Shown here piece by piece: positions 7,796 to 15,544 of a stretch of 64,000 bases of DNA; the stretch's first letter is position 1; each line of letters begins with the position of its first letter. Position numbers and translations under genes: made by a program. Origin of the DNA: Marinilongibacter aquaticus (GTDB lineage: Bacteria; Bacteroidota; Bacteroidia; Cytophagales; Spirosomataceae); NCBI RefSeq assembly GCF_020149935.1, contig NZ_CP083757.1:3993501-4057500 (forward strand), given 5' to 3'. The notes below the pieces were generated by a model. It was not told the origin of the DNA. It saw only the letters and a list, made by a program, of their open reading frames with translations, and searched no databases.

Positions 7796-8896
7796 TTAAT
7801 TTGCCTCTCCAACGGCCAACCCGACAAACGAATCGGCCGTGCCATAATAGAGGAACCAGCGTTTTTTGTAGAAAACCAAACCTTCGGAAAACGTAGTGCC
7901 CGCTTTGTACTGGCCTTTTATCTCATGGGATAAAGTGGGCCAGAGGAAGGGTTCCTCCGATCGAGAAACGACGGTGCGTAAGTTGCTCGGATTGAAAACC
8001 ACGCGTCCTACAGAATAGGTGCCCTGCGGAAGCTGAGGCCAAGCTTTTTCTGCCGAGTCGTGGTTTTTGCCATTGTAAACCAATACAATTCCCTCGTCGG
8101 TAAAGAGGGCGGGCGGGCCGCATTCGGTAAGGTTGCTGTCGAATTTGCCCGCTCGCGGCTCGATTAGGTATTTCAAATCACCCTTGGCATTCAATTCGGG
8201 GTGCCAGTCGTACAGGTTTTCAGACCAAGCCAAGTTGACACCCAATTCGCCCCAATACATCCAGTATTTTCCGTCAATTTTGGCCGCTACGTAGCGATCG
8301 CCCATGCGTTTTGTAAGAATAGAGCCCGATTTGCTAGCCATATTTTTGAATTTGCCATTGTAGGCTTTCAAAAAGGCAGGCCCTTTCTTTTCCCAATGCA
8401 CGAGATCTTTGGAGAAGGCAATCGAAAGGCGAGGGGTATCGTAATTCCATGCCGTGTAGGCCATTATATATGTACCGTCTTCTGTCTGCACAACCCGTGG
8501 GTCTTCGCAGCCTCCTGGAGAGTCGTATTGGGCAAAATCGTCGTTTTGCGGAAACAGCACGGGCTCAGGGTATTTGGTGAAATGAATGCCGTCTGTACTT
8601 TCGGCCAAGCCGATTCGCGAGGTACGCCCGCCCAAGTGAGCAGCTGGATTGTCTTCTGCTCGATAAAGGAGCATGATTTTGCCGTTTTTCACAATGGCTG
8701 CGGGATTGAAGACATCGGCTTTTTGCCAATGTACAATTTCCTTTTTGATCGGATCTTCGAAAACATAGGCCGAGTCGGCTTGCACAATGGGGTTTTCGGC
8801 AGGCTTTTGGAAACTTCCATAATTTATGCCCAAAGGTTTTTGAGCCGAACTGGCAAGGGCCAAAAGAAAGAGAAAGATGAAGTACGTTTTTTTCAC
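7796..8896 (-). CDS. Secreted GH130-like glycosidase/phosphorylase
   Basis: A protein of about 366 residues with a five-bladed beta-propeller look. Repeated features include FNPAAIVKNGKIMLLYRAED, the strongly GH130-like GCEDPRVV, and blade motifs such as GLAESTDGIHF and SIAFSKDLVHWE. GH130 enzymes are phosphorylases or hydrolases acting on beta-mannosides. I chose the GTG at 8896 because it gives a clean signal peptide (KKTYFIFLFLLALASSAQ); an in-frame TTG at 8923 adds nine residues. A signal peptide argues for a hydrolase outside the cytoplasm rather than a phosphorylase. The substrate is not determinable. The gene stands alone on its strand. Confidence 0.8.
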   Translation of the reverse strand: MKKTYFIFLFLLALASSAQKPLGINYGSFQKPAENPIVQADSAYVFEDPIKKEIVHWQKADVFNPAAIVKNGKIMLLYRAEDNPAAHLGGRTSRIGLAESTDGIHFTKYPEPVLFPQNDDFAQYDSPGGCEDPRVVQTEDGTYIMAYTAWNYDTPRLSIAFSKDLVHWEKKGPAFLKAYNGKFKNMASKSGSILTKRMGDRYVAAKIDGKYWMYWGELGVNLAWSENLYDWHPELNAKGDLKYLIEPRAGKFDSNLTECGPPALFTDEGIVLVYNGKNHDSAEKAWPQLPQGTYSVGRVVFNPSNLRTVVSRSEEPFLWPTLSHEIKGQYKAGTTFSEGLVFYKKRWFLYYGTADSFVGLAVGEAN

Positions 8897-8960
8897 GGGG
8901 TTGAATTGTATCTGAGAAAGCAAATTAGGACATTTTTTCGATCTGAAAAATTTGCCTCTT

Positions 8961-9000
8961 TTAAAAGCAAAACCGCTCTGACCGAAAGCCAGAGCGGTTT
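8961..9000 (-). terminator. Rho-independent terminator of the AhpD-like gene
   Basis: An 11-bp perfect stem (AAACCGCTCTG at 8970-8980 with CAGAGCGGTTT at 8990-9000) with a 9-base loop. Read on the minus strand it is followed by TTGCTTTTAA, a U-rich tail. It sits 16 bp beyond the stop codon of the AhpD-like gene and also insulates the GH130-like gene from read-through. Confidence 0.8.
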
Positions 9001-9016
9001 CTTATTGTTTGAAATG

Positions 9017-9562
9017 TTAGTTTAAGGCCGCAGCCAAAGGAAAGTCGATTTCGAAACCCGCCAAATTGTGCAAGTAATTGGTGATGGTTTTATCGCCGAT
9101 AACAATGACCGTGTCGACCAAGTTGGCTTCGGAATAGCCTGCTTCGAAAAAGGCATTTTTGGCTTCTTCGCTTACTTTGCCTTTATTTTCAGCCACGTGC
9201 AATGTGAATTTGGCCAAGGCGTCCAATTTTTGGTCGAAGGTGGCTTTGCCACTGCGAATTTCAAGAATTTGGTCCTCGGTAAAACCGTTTATTTTTCCCA
9301 ATTGGGTATGGGCGGAAAGGCAATAGAAACAAGCGTTGTATTCGCTGACCACCAAATTGACCACTTCTTTTTCTTTGGCTTTCAAAGTGGATTTTCTGTT
9401 TTGCAAGGTCAAATAATCTTGCAGAGCGGTGTCGCTTTTGGCGAAGTAGGCGTAGAGGTTGGGAACAAAACCCAATCCTTTTTCCAGCTGCTCAAAAATG
9501 GCTTGGTTTTTTTCTGAAACTTCGTTTTTGGTAGGTACCGAAAGTGCTGTGATTGTGCTCAT
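9017..9562 (-). CDS. AhpD-like carboxymuconolactone decarboxylase family protein
   Basis: A 181-residue all-helical protein starting at ATG 9562 (MSTITALSVPT). The AhpD-type redox motif is present as E74-x3-C78-x2-C81-x3-H85 within SEYNACFYCLSAH. Family members reduce peroxidatic partners or act as peroxidases themselves. Longer in-frame extensions upstream run through the 3' end of the AraC gene and are not credible. The gene lies 67 bp downstream of an AraC regulator on the same strand and has its own TAnnTTTG-type element between them, so the regulator probably controls it. Confidence 0.88.
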   Translation of the reverse strand: MSTITALSVPTKNEVSEKNQAIFEQLEKGLGFVPNLYAYFAKSDTALQDYLTLQNRKSTLKAKEKEVVNLVVSEYNACFYCLSAHTQLGKINGFTEDQILEIRSGKATFDQKLDALAKFTLHVAENKGKVSEEAKNAFFEAGYSEANLVDTVIVIGDKTITNYLHNLAGFEIDFPLAAALN

Positions 9563-9600
9563 CGTTTTACGTTTTAAATTGTTTATCGTTTTTGATGAGA

Positions 9601-9608
9601 CAAAGGTA
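9601..9608 (-). promoter_or_regulatory. Bacteroidetes-type -7 element for the AhpD-like gene
   Basis: CAAAGGTA on the plus strand reads TACCTTTG on the minus strand, an exact TAnnTTTG match 38 bp before the start codon. No TTG is seen at the -33 distance, which would fit dependence on the adjacent AraC-type activator. Confidence 0.5.
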
Positions 9609-9629
9609 GAGCGAGGCTTAAGGCTGGCG

Positions 9630-10496
9630 TTAGTCTGCTTTACCTTTTGTGTGGGCAATATTTCCCTTCTGTTGTGTGTCCCGAAATTCTGAGGGTGATA
9701 TGCCGGTATGTTTTCTGAAAAAGCGACTGAATACCTGTAAATCGGCAAAGCCCAATGCATAGGCAATTTCTGAAATCGGTTTTTCGGAATAAGCCAAAGT
9801 GCGGCGAGCTTCTAACAAAATTCGGTCGTGTATAAATTGCAATGGACTTTTTTGACCCATCTTTTTGAAAAGGTTGGATAGCGTTTTCGGTGATTTATGC
9901 AGTAAATCGGCATACGCGTTTACGCTGTGTTTTTCTCTGAAATGCCTTTCGACCAAAAAGTTGTATTCTCGAATCAAATCGGATTGTACTTGGTTTTGTG
10001 AAGGATCGCTTTGCTTTCTTTTATACTCCCGCGTGCAAAGAATGAGCAGTCTTTTCAACATCATCTGAAGCATTTCGAGTTGCAGGCTGTCGTGAGAAGA
10101 AAATTCAATTTTGAGCATTTGAACAACGGTTTCTAAGACTTCTATTTGTTTTTCTTCGGGTTGGATAATGGGCAATTCGGCGGCACCATAGTATAAAATG
10201 CCCTTGCAACTTACCTCGCTGTCGTGGTCGAGAATGCAATAAAATGAGCGGTTCCAGCAAAGAAATAAAGCGGAATTCAAATGTACTATTTCGATATTGT
10301 GAAATTCTGTGATACTGATTAATTGATCCTTGTCGAAGGTGTATTCTTTTGCGTCAATTTTCAGTGTGTTGCCGTTTGACGTGAACCAAATAAGGCCCAA
10401 AGATTCGTGCCCAAGTTTCAGTAAATCTGAGGCTCGTTTACAGCTTTCGAGTTGATATATGGCCAAAGATTCTCCGTTGTTGCCTTGAAATTGCAT
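9630..10496 (-). CDS. AraC family transcriptional regulator
   Basis: A 288-residue protein with an N-terminal cupin-like effector domain (about 1-150) and a C-terminal AraC double helix-turn-helix (about 185-280). The second HTH shows the typical pattern ISEIAYALGFADLQVFSRFFRKHTGISPSEFR. The effector is unknown. It lies immediately upstream of the AhpD-like gene on the same strand; such regulator-AhpD pairs usually respond to oxidative or xenobiotic stress, but that is inference. Confidence 0.93.
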   Translation of the reverse strand: MQFQGNNGESLAIYQLESCKRASDLLKLGHESLGLIWFTSNGNTLKIDAKEYTFDKDQLISITEFHNIEIVHLNSALFLCWNRSFYCILDHDSEVSCKGILYYGAAELPIIQPEEKQIEVLETVVQMLKIEFSSHDSLQLEMLQMMLKRLLILCTREYKRKQSDPSQNQVQSDLIREYNFLVERHFREKHSVNAYADLLHKSPKTLSNLFKKMGQKSPLQFIHDRILLEARRTLAYSEKPISEIAYALGFADLQVFSRFFRKHTGISPSEFRDTQQKGNIAHTKGKAD

Positions 10497-10527
10497 CGGT
10501 CAAAAATTTTGAGATGAGAATGAGAAA

Positions 10528-10535
10528 CAAAGTTA
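10528..10535 (-). promoter_or_regulatory. Bacteroidetes-type -7 element for the AraC gene
   Basis: CAAAGTTA on the plus strand reads TAACTTTG on the minus strand, an exact TAnnTTTG match 32 bp upstream of the araC-type start codon. No convincing TTG lies at the -33 distance. Confidence 0.45.
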
Positions 10536-10726
10536 GGTGATTGTCGAAAAGGAAGAAAATGTGATGGGCAATTTTTCCTTTATTATAGTGTGCGGCTATT
10601 GTTATAGGCTTCTTTGTATTGGGTCTAAATCTTATGTTTTTCTAATAAATTGAATATCTCCAAATCTATTATACGGAAAAAAATTGGTCTCTTTAACGCA
10701 TTATTTTGTAGCGTTAAACAGTATTT

Positions 10727-13642
10727 TTAACTCCCTTTTTGAAGGAATTCGAGTAGATCGGCAAACTCTTGTATGCTTAAGGTGTTTTCAAAACCTTCCA
10801 TCATCAATGAGGAGCCTAAAGAGCGAAAGGATTTGATGTCCTGCTTTGCAATTGTCACTTTGTCACCGCCTATTTTTTTTATGGTAATCGCTTGGTCGGT
10901 TTCATTGGCCACGATTCCCAGGTGCATGGTGCCGTCTTTGGTTTCCAAAGCGTGATTGATGTAAACGGGGTCTACTGCGGCATTTGGATCCAAAATATCG
11001 TGCAGTAAAGTGGCTTTGCTTTTTCTGTTGATTTCCGTGAGCACGGGACCCACTTCTGTGCCCAAGGAGCCGTATTGGTGGCAGCTGCTGCACGTGTTGG
11101 CAAATATTTGTTGTCCTTTTTGGGCGTCGCCCATAAGTTGAAGAGCGGGCCGCATTTTGTCGATGGCTTCCTGCCTGTTGACCACTCCCGCATCGCTGAA
11201 AAGTTTTTCAGCACGCTTTTTGGTGTTTTCGTTTGCTGTCCACCACAGCAAAGTACGGCGTCTCTCAAGGTCAAAATTCATTTCACCGATATTGATTGTA
11301 CCCTTTTCGAGCCCGGTAAGTAGGGCATCGTGGTTTGTTTCGGTATAAAGGAGCAAATCGCTGGCGTAGCGTCGGGTTTGGGGACTGAGGTCATTCCACA
11401 TCGAGACAATCGTTTCTCCAATTTCTTTATTTCTGTAATTCGACAATTGCCCGATAGCCTTTTCCTGAAGTTTTAGCGGCTGAGTGTTTTGTAGACAAGC
11501 GAAAAGTACTTGCTTCTTTTGTGTGTAGGGAACGAAATCCAAAATGCTCAAATATTGAAGACGGACGGAGTCGGGTTTGGAATTGTCCAATACATTCGCT
11601 TTGGCCTGTTCACTGTAGGTCAAAAAGACGGGTGAAGGGGAAAGTTTGAGGGCTTGCCGCAATGCCGCCAATGCAATGAGGAGGTTCAGGTCGGCTTTTT
11701 GCTCAAGAGCGGCAATGGATTCTTTATTTGTTTGACTTTTTGCTAATGCTGAATTTTGGCTCAACTTGTTTATAATGTGTGTTTTCGAATTGTTTTCCAA
11801 TACGCCATTGTCTAGCATTTTCAATATTTTCTCTGATTCGGTGGCGTCGGCATTCAGGGCCAAAGAGGCCAAGAGTTCACTGTCCACAAGCGGTTGAGTC
11901 ATGATTTTTTCAAAAAGTGCAGCGGAATTATTGTGAATGGCTAAAGTGATAGCGGCTCTGTTCCATTCGTCGTTTTTCATTTGGGATGAAGCCGCAAGGC
12001 TTTCGAGAAGCTGAGTTTCGATTTTGTGAGCAAGGGGATTGTTTTCCGACAAAGTGCTCAAGCTTAACGCCGCTTGCATGCGAACGCGGGCATCATTATC
12101 GCGTAATCGGTTCACCGTTTCCGAAATTAAGGATTCGTTTGTTTCGAGTTGACTTTCACCAATTAGCAAAGCATTCTCTCTGATTTCTGGCGAATGGTCC
12201 TGCAGTCCGCGAATGATTTCACGGGTATTGAGCTTGCCTGTATTGCCCAAAATCCAAAGGGCATGAAGCCGAGCAAATACATTTTCAGATTTCAATTGTG
12301 TTTTCAAATCTGCGATGGCCTGAGTGGATAATTCTTTTTCCATTAAGATGCGGTGAGCCGTTTGGCGAACCCATTGGTTGCGATGCGACAAGGCTTGTAC
12401 CAAATCCCCAATCTTGTCGAATTGATTGAAATCGAAGGGCTTCGCAGATTTTGTTTTCGCAATACGGTATATTCTGCCTTGGTTTTTGCCTGCCTCTATG
12501 TCCAAGTTTTTTTCAATCTCGTCGGGTATCCATTCCGGGTGTTCAATGACTTTTCGGTGCATATCCACCACGTAAAGGGCTCCATCGGGTCCAACCTCCA
12601 TGTTTACAGGGCGGAAAGCCCTGTCGGTGCTGGCCAGGAATTCTTTCTTTTCACTTAGCCTTTCTGCTCGAAAACTGGCTTCATTTGGGTTTATTTTGTC
12701 GACATGAATAAGGTTGAGCACCACATCCGCTACCCAAACCGTATTCTCGAATTCATCGCTCAATGCCCCGCCGCCATAATAATGGATGCCGCAAGAGCCC
12801 GAAAAATAACCGGATTGTTCGGGATGGTTGACGCGATTCTCCTGTTCGCCGATGGGGTATACACGAGCCAGTCCGTGCTCTTCATGATCCGAAATGTTTT
12901 GCAAGGTATGCTCCTGCAAAATAGCATGCGATTTGAGGTAGCGGTCGGGAAAAACCAAATGCGAAATATGGGTAAGGTTGTGAGTTTCAAAGTGACGGCC
13001 AAAAGCATCGTAAGCCAAGCCAAAACCGCCAGACGACAGGCCAATCCGTTCGATTTCTTTAGTGTCGAGGTTGAACCTGAAGTCTTGTTCTCTCAAATCT
13101 ATACGCGAAGTGGAATCGCCCCACCAAAAGGGCTGCCCATCGTTGCCGCCATTGGCGGCATAAATCCAATTGTCGAGTCCATAATGTAGTGAATTGTAAT
13201 TGTGCTGAAGGTTTCCTGTAGCAAAGCCGCCCATCAAGGTGTCGATTTTCTCAACACGATAATCTTGATTTTCGTCGTGCAATTGCAATAAATATGGTGG
13301 AGCGGCGACAAGTACGCCCTTTTTGTAGGGCATGAATGAATTGGCCAATTGCAGATTTTCGGCAAAAACGAAAGAACTGTCGAAAATTCCGTCTCCGTTT
13401 TTGTCTTTTAATATGAGTATACGACTTTGCTTGTCTTCGTAGGGATAGCCGGGCATTTCCATCAGCAAAGCTTCTCCTTTTTCATTGAATTTGATGTCCA
13501 CAGGGTCGGCAATTAAGGGTTCTTCAGCTACTTTTTCGAGAATAAAACCTTCTTCAATTTGAAAGCCCTCAATTTTTTTATGCGTTTGGGTGCAAGCCAA
13601 GCAGGCTAGCATCAGAATGATTGCCAATTCTCTCATGGTCAT
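10727..13642 (-). CDS. Haem-binding lipoprotein with PQQ-type propeller and HEAT repeats
   Basis: A 971-residue secreted protein. The N-terminus (LAIILMLACLAC) looks like a lipoprotein signal. Residues ~25-400 form a glucose/sorbosone dehydrogenase-like propeller with motifs such as GLDNWIYAANGGNDG and VGPDGALYVVDMHRKVIEHP. Residues ~410-800 carry helical HEAT-like repeats (for example VRMQAALSLSTLSEN). The C-terminal ~130 residues hold one haem c motif, CSSCH at 851-855, in the putative haem-binding domain known from Planctomycetes, Verrucomicrobia and Bacteroidota. A membrane-attached dehydrogenase passing electrons to its own haem is likely; the substrate is unknown. It stands alone. The ATG at 13636 is an alternative start. 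Confidence 0.85.
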   Translation of the reverse strand: MTMRELAIILMLACLACTQTHKKIEGFQIEEGFILEKVAEEPLIADPVDIKFNEKGEALLMEMPGYPYEDKQSRILILKDKNGDGIFDSSFVFAENLQLANSFMPYKKGVLVAAPPYLLQLHDENQDYRVEKIDTLMGGFATGNLQHNYNSLHYGLDNWIYAANGGNDGQPFWWGDSTSRIDLREQDFRFNLDTKEIERIGLSSGGFGLAYDAFGRHFETHNLTHISHLVFPDRYLKSHAILQEHTLQNISDHEEHGLARVYPIGEQENRVNHPEQSGYFSGSCGIHYYGGGALSDEFENTVWVADVVLNLIHVDKINPNEASFRAERLSEKKEFLASTDRAFRPVNMEVGPDGALYVVDMHRKVIEHPEWIPDEIEKNLDIEAGKNQGRIYRIAKTKSAKPFDFNQFDKIGDLVQALSHRNQWVRQTAHRILMEKELSTQAIADLKTQLKSENVFARLHALWILGNTGKLNTREIIRGLQDHSPEIRENALLIGESQLETNESLISETVNRLRDNDARVRMQAALSLSTLSENNPLAHKIETQLLESLAASSQMKNDEWNRAAITLAIHNNSAALFEKIMTQPLVDSELLASLALNADATESEKILKMLDNGVLENNSKTHIINKLSQNSALAKSQTNKESIAALEQKADLNLLIALAALRQALKLSPSPVFLTYSEQAKANVLDNSKPDSVRLQYLSILDFVPYTQKKQVLFACLQNTQPLKLQEKAIGQLSNYRNKEIGETIVSMWNDLSPQTRRYASDLLLYTETNHDALLTGLEKGTINIGEMNFDLERRRTLLWWTANENTKKRAEKLFSDAGVVNRQEAIDKMRPALQLMGDAQKGQQIFANTCSSCHQYGSLGTEVGPVLTEINRKSKATLLHDILDPNAAVDPVYINHALETKDGTMHLGIVANETDQAITIKKIGGDKVTIAKQDIKSFRSLGSSLMMEGFENTLSIQEFADLLEFLQKGS

Positions 13643-13803
13643 GTCGAATAGGGATAGGTGTAGTCTGAAATAAATTTAACAAATCCTTTCGAGAAATGCA
13701 GTCAATCGATTGAATGTTAGAAGATTGTATTGGCAGAGAATTGGGCGAGTAGATCAGAAATGGGATGGTTTCTCGATTTGTCTGGATGCGATTGGGCATT
13801 TTT

Positions 13804-13837
13804 CCGTAAAATAAAACCCCATCCCGCAAAATAAAAC
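13804..13837. repeat. Two direct repeats upstream of the fibre-like gene
   Basis: The 14-mer CCG[T/C]AAAATAAAAC occurs at 13804-13817 and again at 13824-13837, a 20-bp period (about two helical turns). The copies lie just upstream of the predicted promoter of the gene starting at 13909. The period suits a dimeric DNA-binding protein on one face of the helix; the function is unproven. Confidence 0.5.
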
Positions 13838-13844
13838 ATATGCC

Positions 13845-13872
13845 TTGTCTTTGCTCGAGAGGCTTATTTTTG
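13845..13872 (+). promoter_or_regulatory. Predicted promoter of the fibre-like gene
   Basis: TTG at 13845-13847 and TATTTTTG at 13865-13872 are separated by 17 bases, matching the Bacteroidetes TTG-N(17-23)-TAnnTTTG consensus. The start codon is at 13909, giving a leader of about 30 bases. Confidence 0.6.
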
Positions 13873-13908
13873 GTCAGTATTTTTTAGAAAACCAAACTTA
13901 GTAGCCAT

Positions 13909-14820
13909 ATGAAAACGACCTTGATTGCGAGGTATGCCTGTACCTCTATGCTCCTTTTTGCTGGTTTGTCTGTCTTTGGACAAGCAGTTTCTGAATCCAA
14001 ACCACCAAAAGAATCTCGTCCTCCAGAGACTTCAGAATCCTTGACGGGTTTTGTACAAACCGAAAACGATGGAATACGCTACAGTGGGAATACTGGTTTT
14101 AAACTGTACGACGATGACAACTACAACAGATACATGTTCACAAACAATGGAGTTTTGGTCAATTGGGGAAAAGATAATCTTAATACATTCAATATTGGAG
14201 TGAACGGTGATGGCGACATGGAGTTTATGACTGGTGGAACCAGTTATGGTACTTCGGAAACGAAAGTCATTTTTAAAGACAACGGCAATGTAGGCATTGG
14301 CACATTGGATCCCGTTTGGCCTTTGCATTTGGGATCCATAAGCACCATTTCCAATTCGACTAGCGGTGCAATGGGCATTGGAAGTGCCGACGGCAGTCAC
14401 CTTAATTTTGATGGCAATGAAATCAACGCATGGAATGGAGAGGCGGCCGGCACTTTGTATTTCAATTATTGGTCTGGAGGTGATGTTCGGATTGGGAAAT
14501 CTGGAAACGGGACGGATTTGACGGTATATAATTATACGCAAATGGGCGAAAGTGCTCCATTGGTAAAAGAGGTTCTTTTTACAGGAACAACCGATAACGT
14601 CTCCTCTATAAATTTCCCTCATAACCTAAATGCCGATAAAATTGTAAGCATTTCGGCCATCATTTTAGGCGAATATGGGCTTTACATTCCTCCCAATGCG
14701 AACTTGTCTGCCCAATACCAGTACTCCATTTATGCCAACCCTAACAACATATACATCACCAATTTGGGGGCATCGGTACAAGGCCGTGCCTATAAAGTGC
14801 TGATAAAGTACACGAAATAG
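13909..14820 (+). CDS. Secreted tail-fibre-like protein of unknown function
   Basis: A 303-residue protein with a signal peptide ending near VFGQA (about residue 26). The middle has the motif GNVGIGTLDPVWPLHLGS, a phrase recurrent in Bacteroidota surface proteins and phage tail fibres, where it comes before an intramolecular chaperone domain. Here no chaperone domain follows. Instead the C-terminal ~95 residues look like a compact beta domain (SINFPHNLNADKIVSISAII...YKVLIKYTK). The composition is rich in Gly, Asn and Tyr. A trimeric surface or fibre protein is plausible. It is flanked by oppositely oriented genes, so it is monocistronic. No enzymatic motif is seen. Confidence 0.7.
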   Translation: MKTTLIARYACTSMLLFAGLSVFGQAVSESKPPKESRPPETSESLTGFVQTENDGIRYSGNTGFKLYDDDNYNRYMFTNNGVLVNWGKDNLNTFNIGVNGDGDMEFMTGGTSYGTSETKVIFKDNGNVGIGTLDPVWPLHLGSISTISNSTSGAMGIGSADGSHLNFDGNEINAWNGEAAGTLYFNYWSGGDVRIGKSGNGTDLTVYNYTQMGESAPLVKEVLFTGTTDNVSSINFPHNLNADKIVSISAIILGEYGLYIPPNANLSAQYQYSIYANPNNIYITNLGASVQGRAYKVLIKYTK

Positions 14821-14821
14821 T

Positions 14822-15460
14822 TTAAATGTCTTTCAAATGATCGGGTAGGGGCAATATACTGCCCGCTTCGTCTGGAATTGGCTTTTGCCGAAGGGGTTTG
14901 ATCGGAATAAGGCCGGTCCAAATGGGCAAATCACTTTCGCTTTCTTCATGGCTGGGCCAACCTTGTCTGATTTTGGCCGAAACTTCATTCAGTGGAAAGC
15001 GAACGGCCGTAGTTTTGTCCATTTCTTTTTTGTTCATCGGTTTCAGATAATCCCAGCTGTTGGGCACCATTTTTTCAGTAAGGGCTTTGAAAGCTTGGTA
15101 TTTCAGGTCTTGATCCTGAATGATTTCGCCCTGTCCAAAAATGACCACCGAACGGTAATTTACAGAATGGTGAAAAGCGGTTTTGGCGAGCACAAGTTCA
15201 TCGGCCAACATCACCGAAAGGCATACTTTCCGACCATCGGACAAGGTTCTCAAAAAATGCGAACCTACCGAACCGTGCAAATAGAGGTGATCGCCCATTC
15301 GCACAAATGATTGTGGGATACTGAAAGCTTCGTTGTTTTCAGCGTAGCTGATGGTACAAAACAGGGCTTCGTCCAAAATGGGATAAACGGTTTCTTTATC
15401 GAAAAAAGCCCTTTGATTGCCGTATCGGCTAGGCACTAGTTTTTTGTTTCTTTCTTCCAT
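14822..15460 (-). CDS. Pyridoxamine 5'-phosphate oxidase-fold flavin-binding protein
   Basis: A 212-residue protein of the split-barrel FMN-binding type (NimA/PNPOx-like, PF12900-type). Typical parts are the early Arg-Lys-rich start, the strand pattern ALFCTISYAENNEAFSIPQSFVRMGDHLYLHGS, and YRSVVIFGQGEII. It is not the biosynthetic PdxH, which is a separate gene at 59578-60249. It is divergently transcribed from a MocR regulator, an arrangement seen often for this family, and repeats lie between the two. The physiological substrate is unknown. The stop codon lies 2 bp from that of the fibre-like gene on the other strand. Confidence 0.85.
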   Translation of the reverse strand: MEERNKKLVPSRYGNQRAFFDKETVYPILDEALFCTISYAENNEAFSIPQSFVRMGDHLYLHGSVGSHFLRTLSDGRKVCLSVMLADELVLAKTAFHHSVNYRSVVIFGQGEIIQDQDLKYQAFKALTEKMVPNSWDYLKPMNKKEMDKTTAVRFPLNEVSAKIRQGWPSHEESESDLPIWTGLIPIKPLRQKPIPDEAGSILPLPDHLKDI

Positions 15461-15480
15461 TTGCTTTGTTTTTCTCTAGT

Positions 15481-15488
15481 CAAAAGTA
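15481..15488 (-). promoter_or_regulatory. -7 element of the PNPOx-fold gene
   Basis: CAAAAGTA on the plus strand reads TACTTTTG on the minus strand, an exact TAnnTTTG match, 20 bp before the start codon. No TTG lies 17-23 bp further upstream; the MocR-type repeats lie there instead, as expected for an activated promoter. Confidence 0.5.
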
Positions 15489-15498
15489 GAAATTTGGT

Positions 15499-15544
15499 GG
15501 ACGGTTTAAATAGTCCAGTTTTTAAAAAATTAGTAGTCCTCTAA
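15499..15544. promoter_or_regulatory. Putative MocR operator repeats
   Basis: On the minus strand two similar 11-mers occur in direct orientation: TTAGAGGACTA (15544-15534) and AAACTGGACTA (15521-15511), 23 bp apart, with an inverted GGAC half at 15499-15502. From memory, they resemble the AAAGTGG-A/T-CTA element described for PdxR in corynebacteria. One copy overlaps the MocR start codon (autorepression), the other lies at activator distance from the divergent -7 element. Confidence 0.5.

Noticed and set aside
8201..9025. 274-codon open frame antisense to the GH130-like gene
   Set aside because: Runs through the GH130 gene and over a terminator hairpin; it shows no motif and no plausible start signal.
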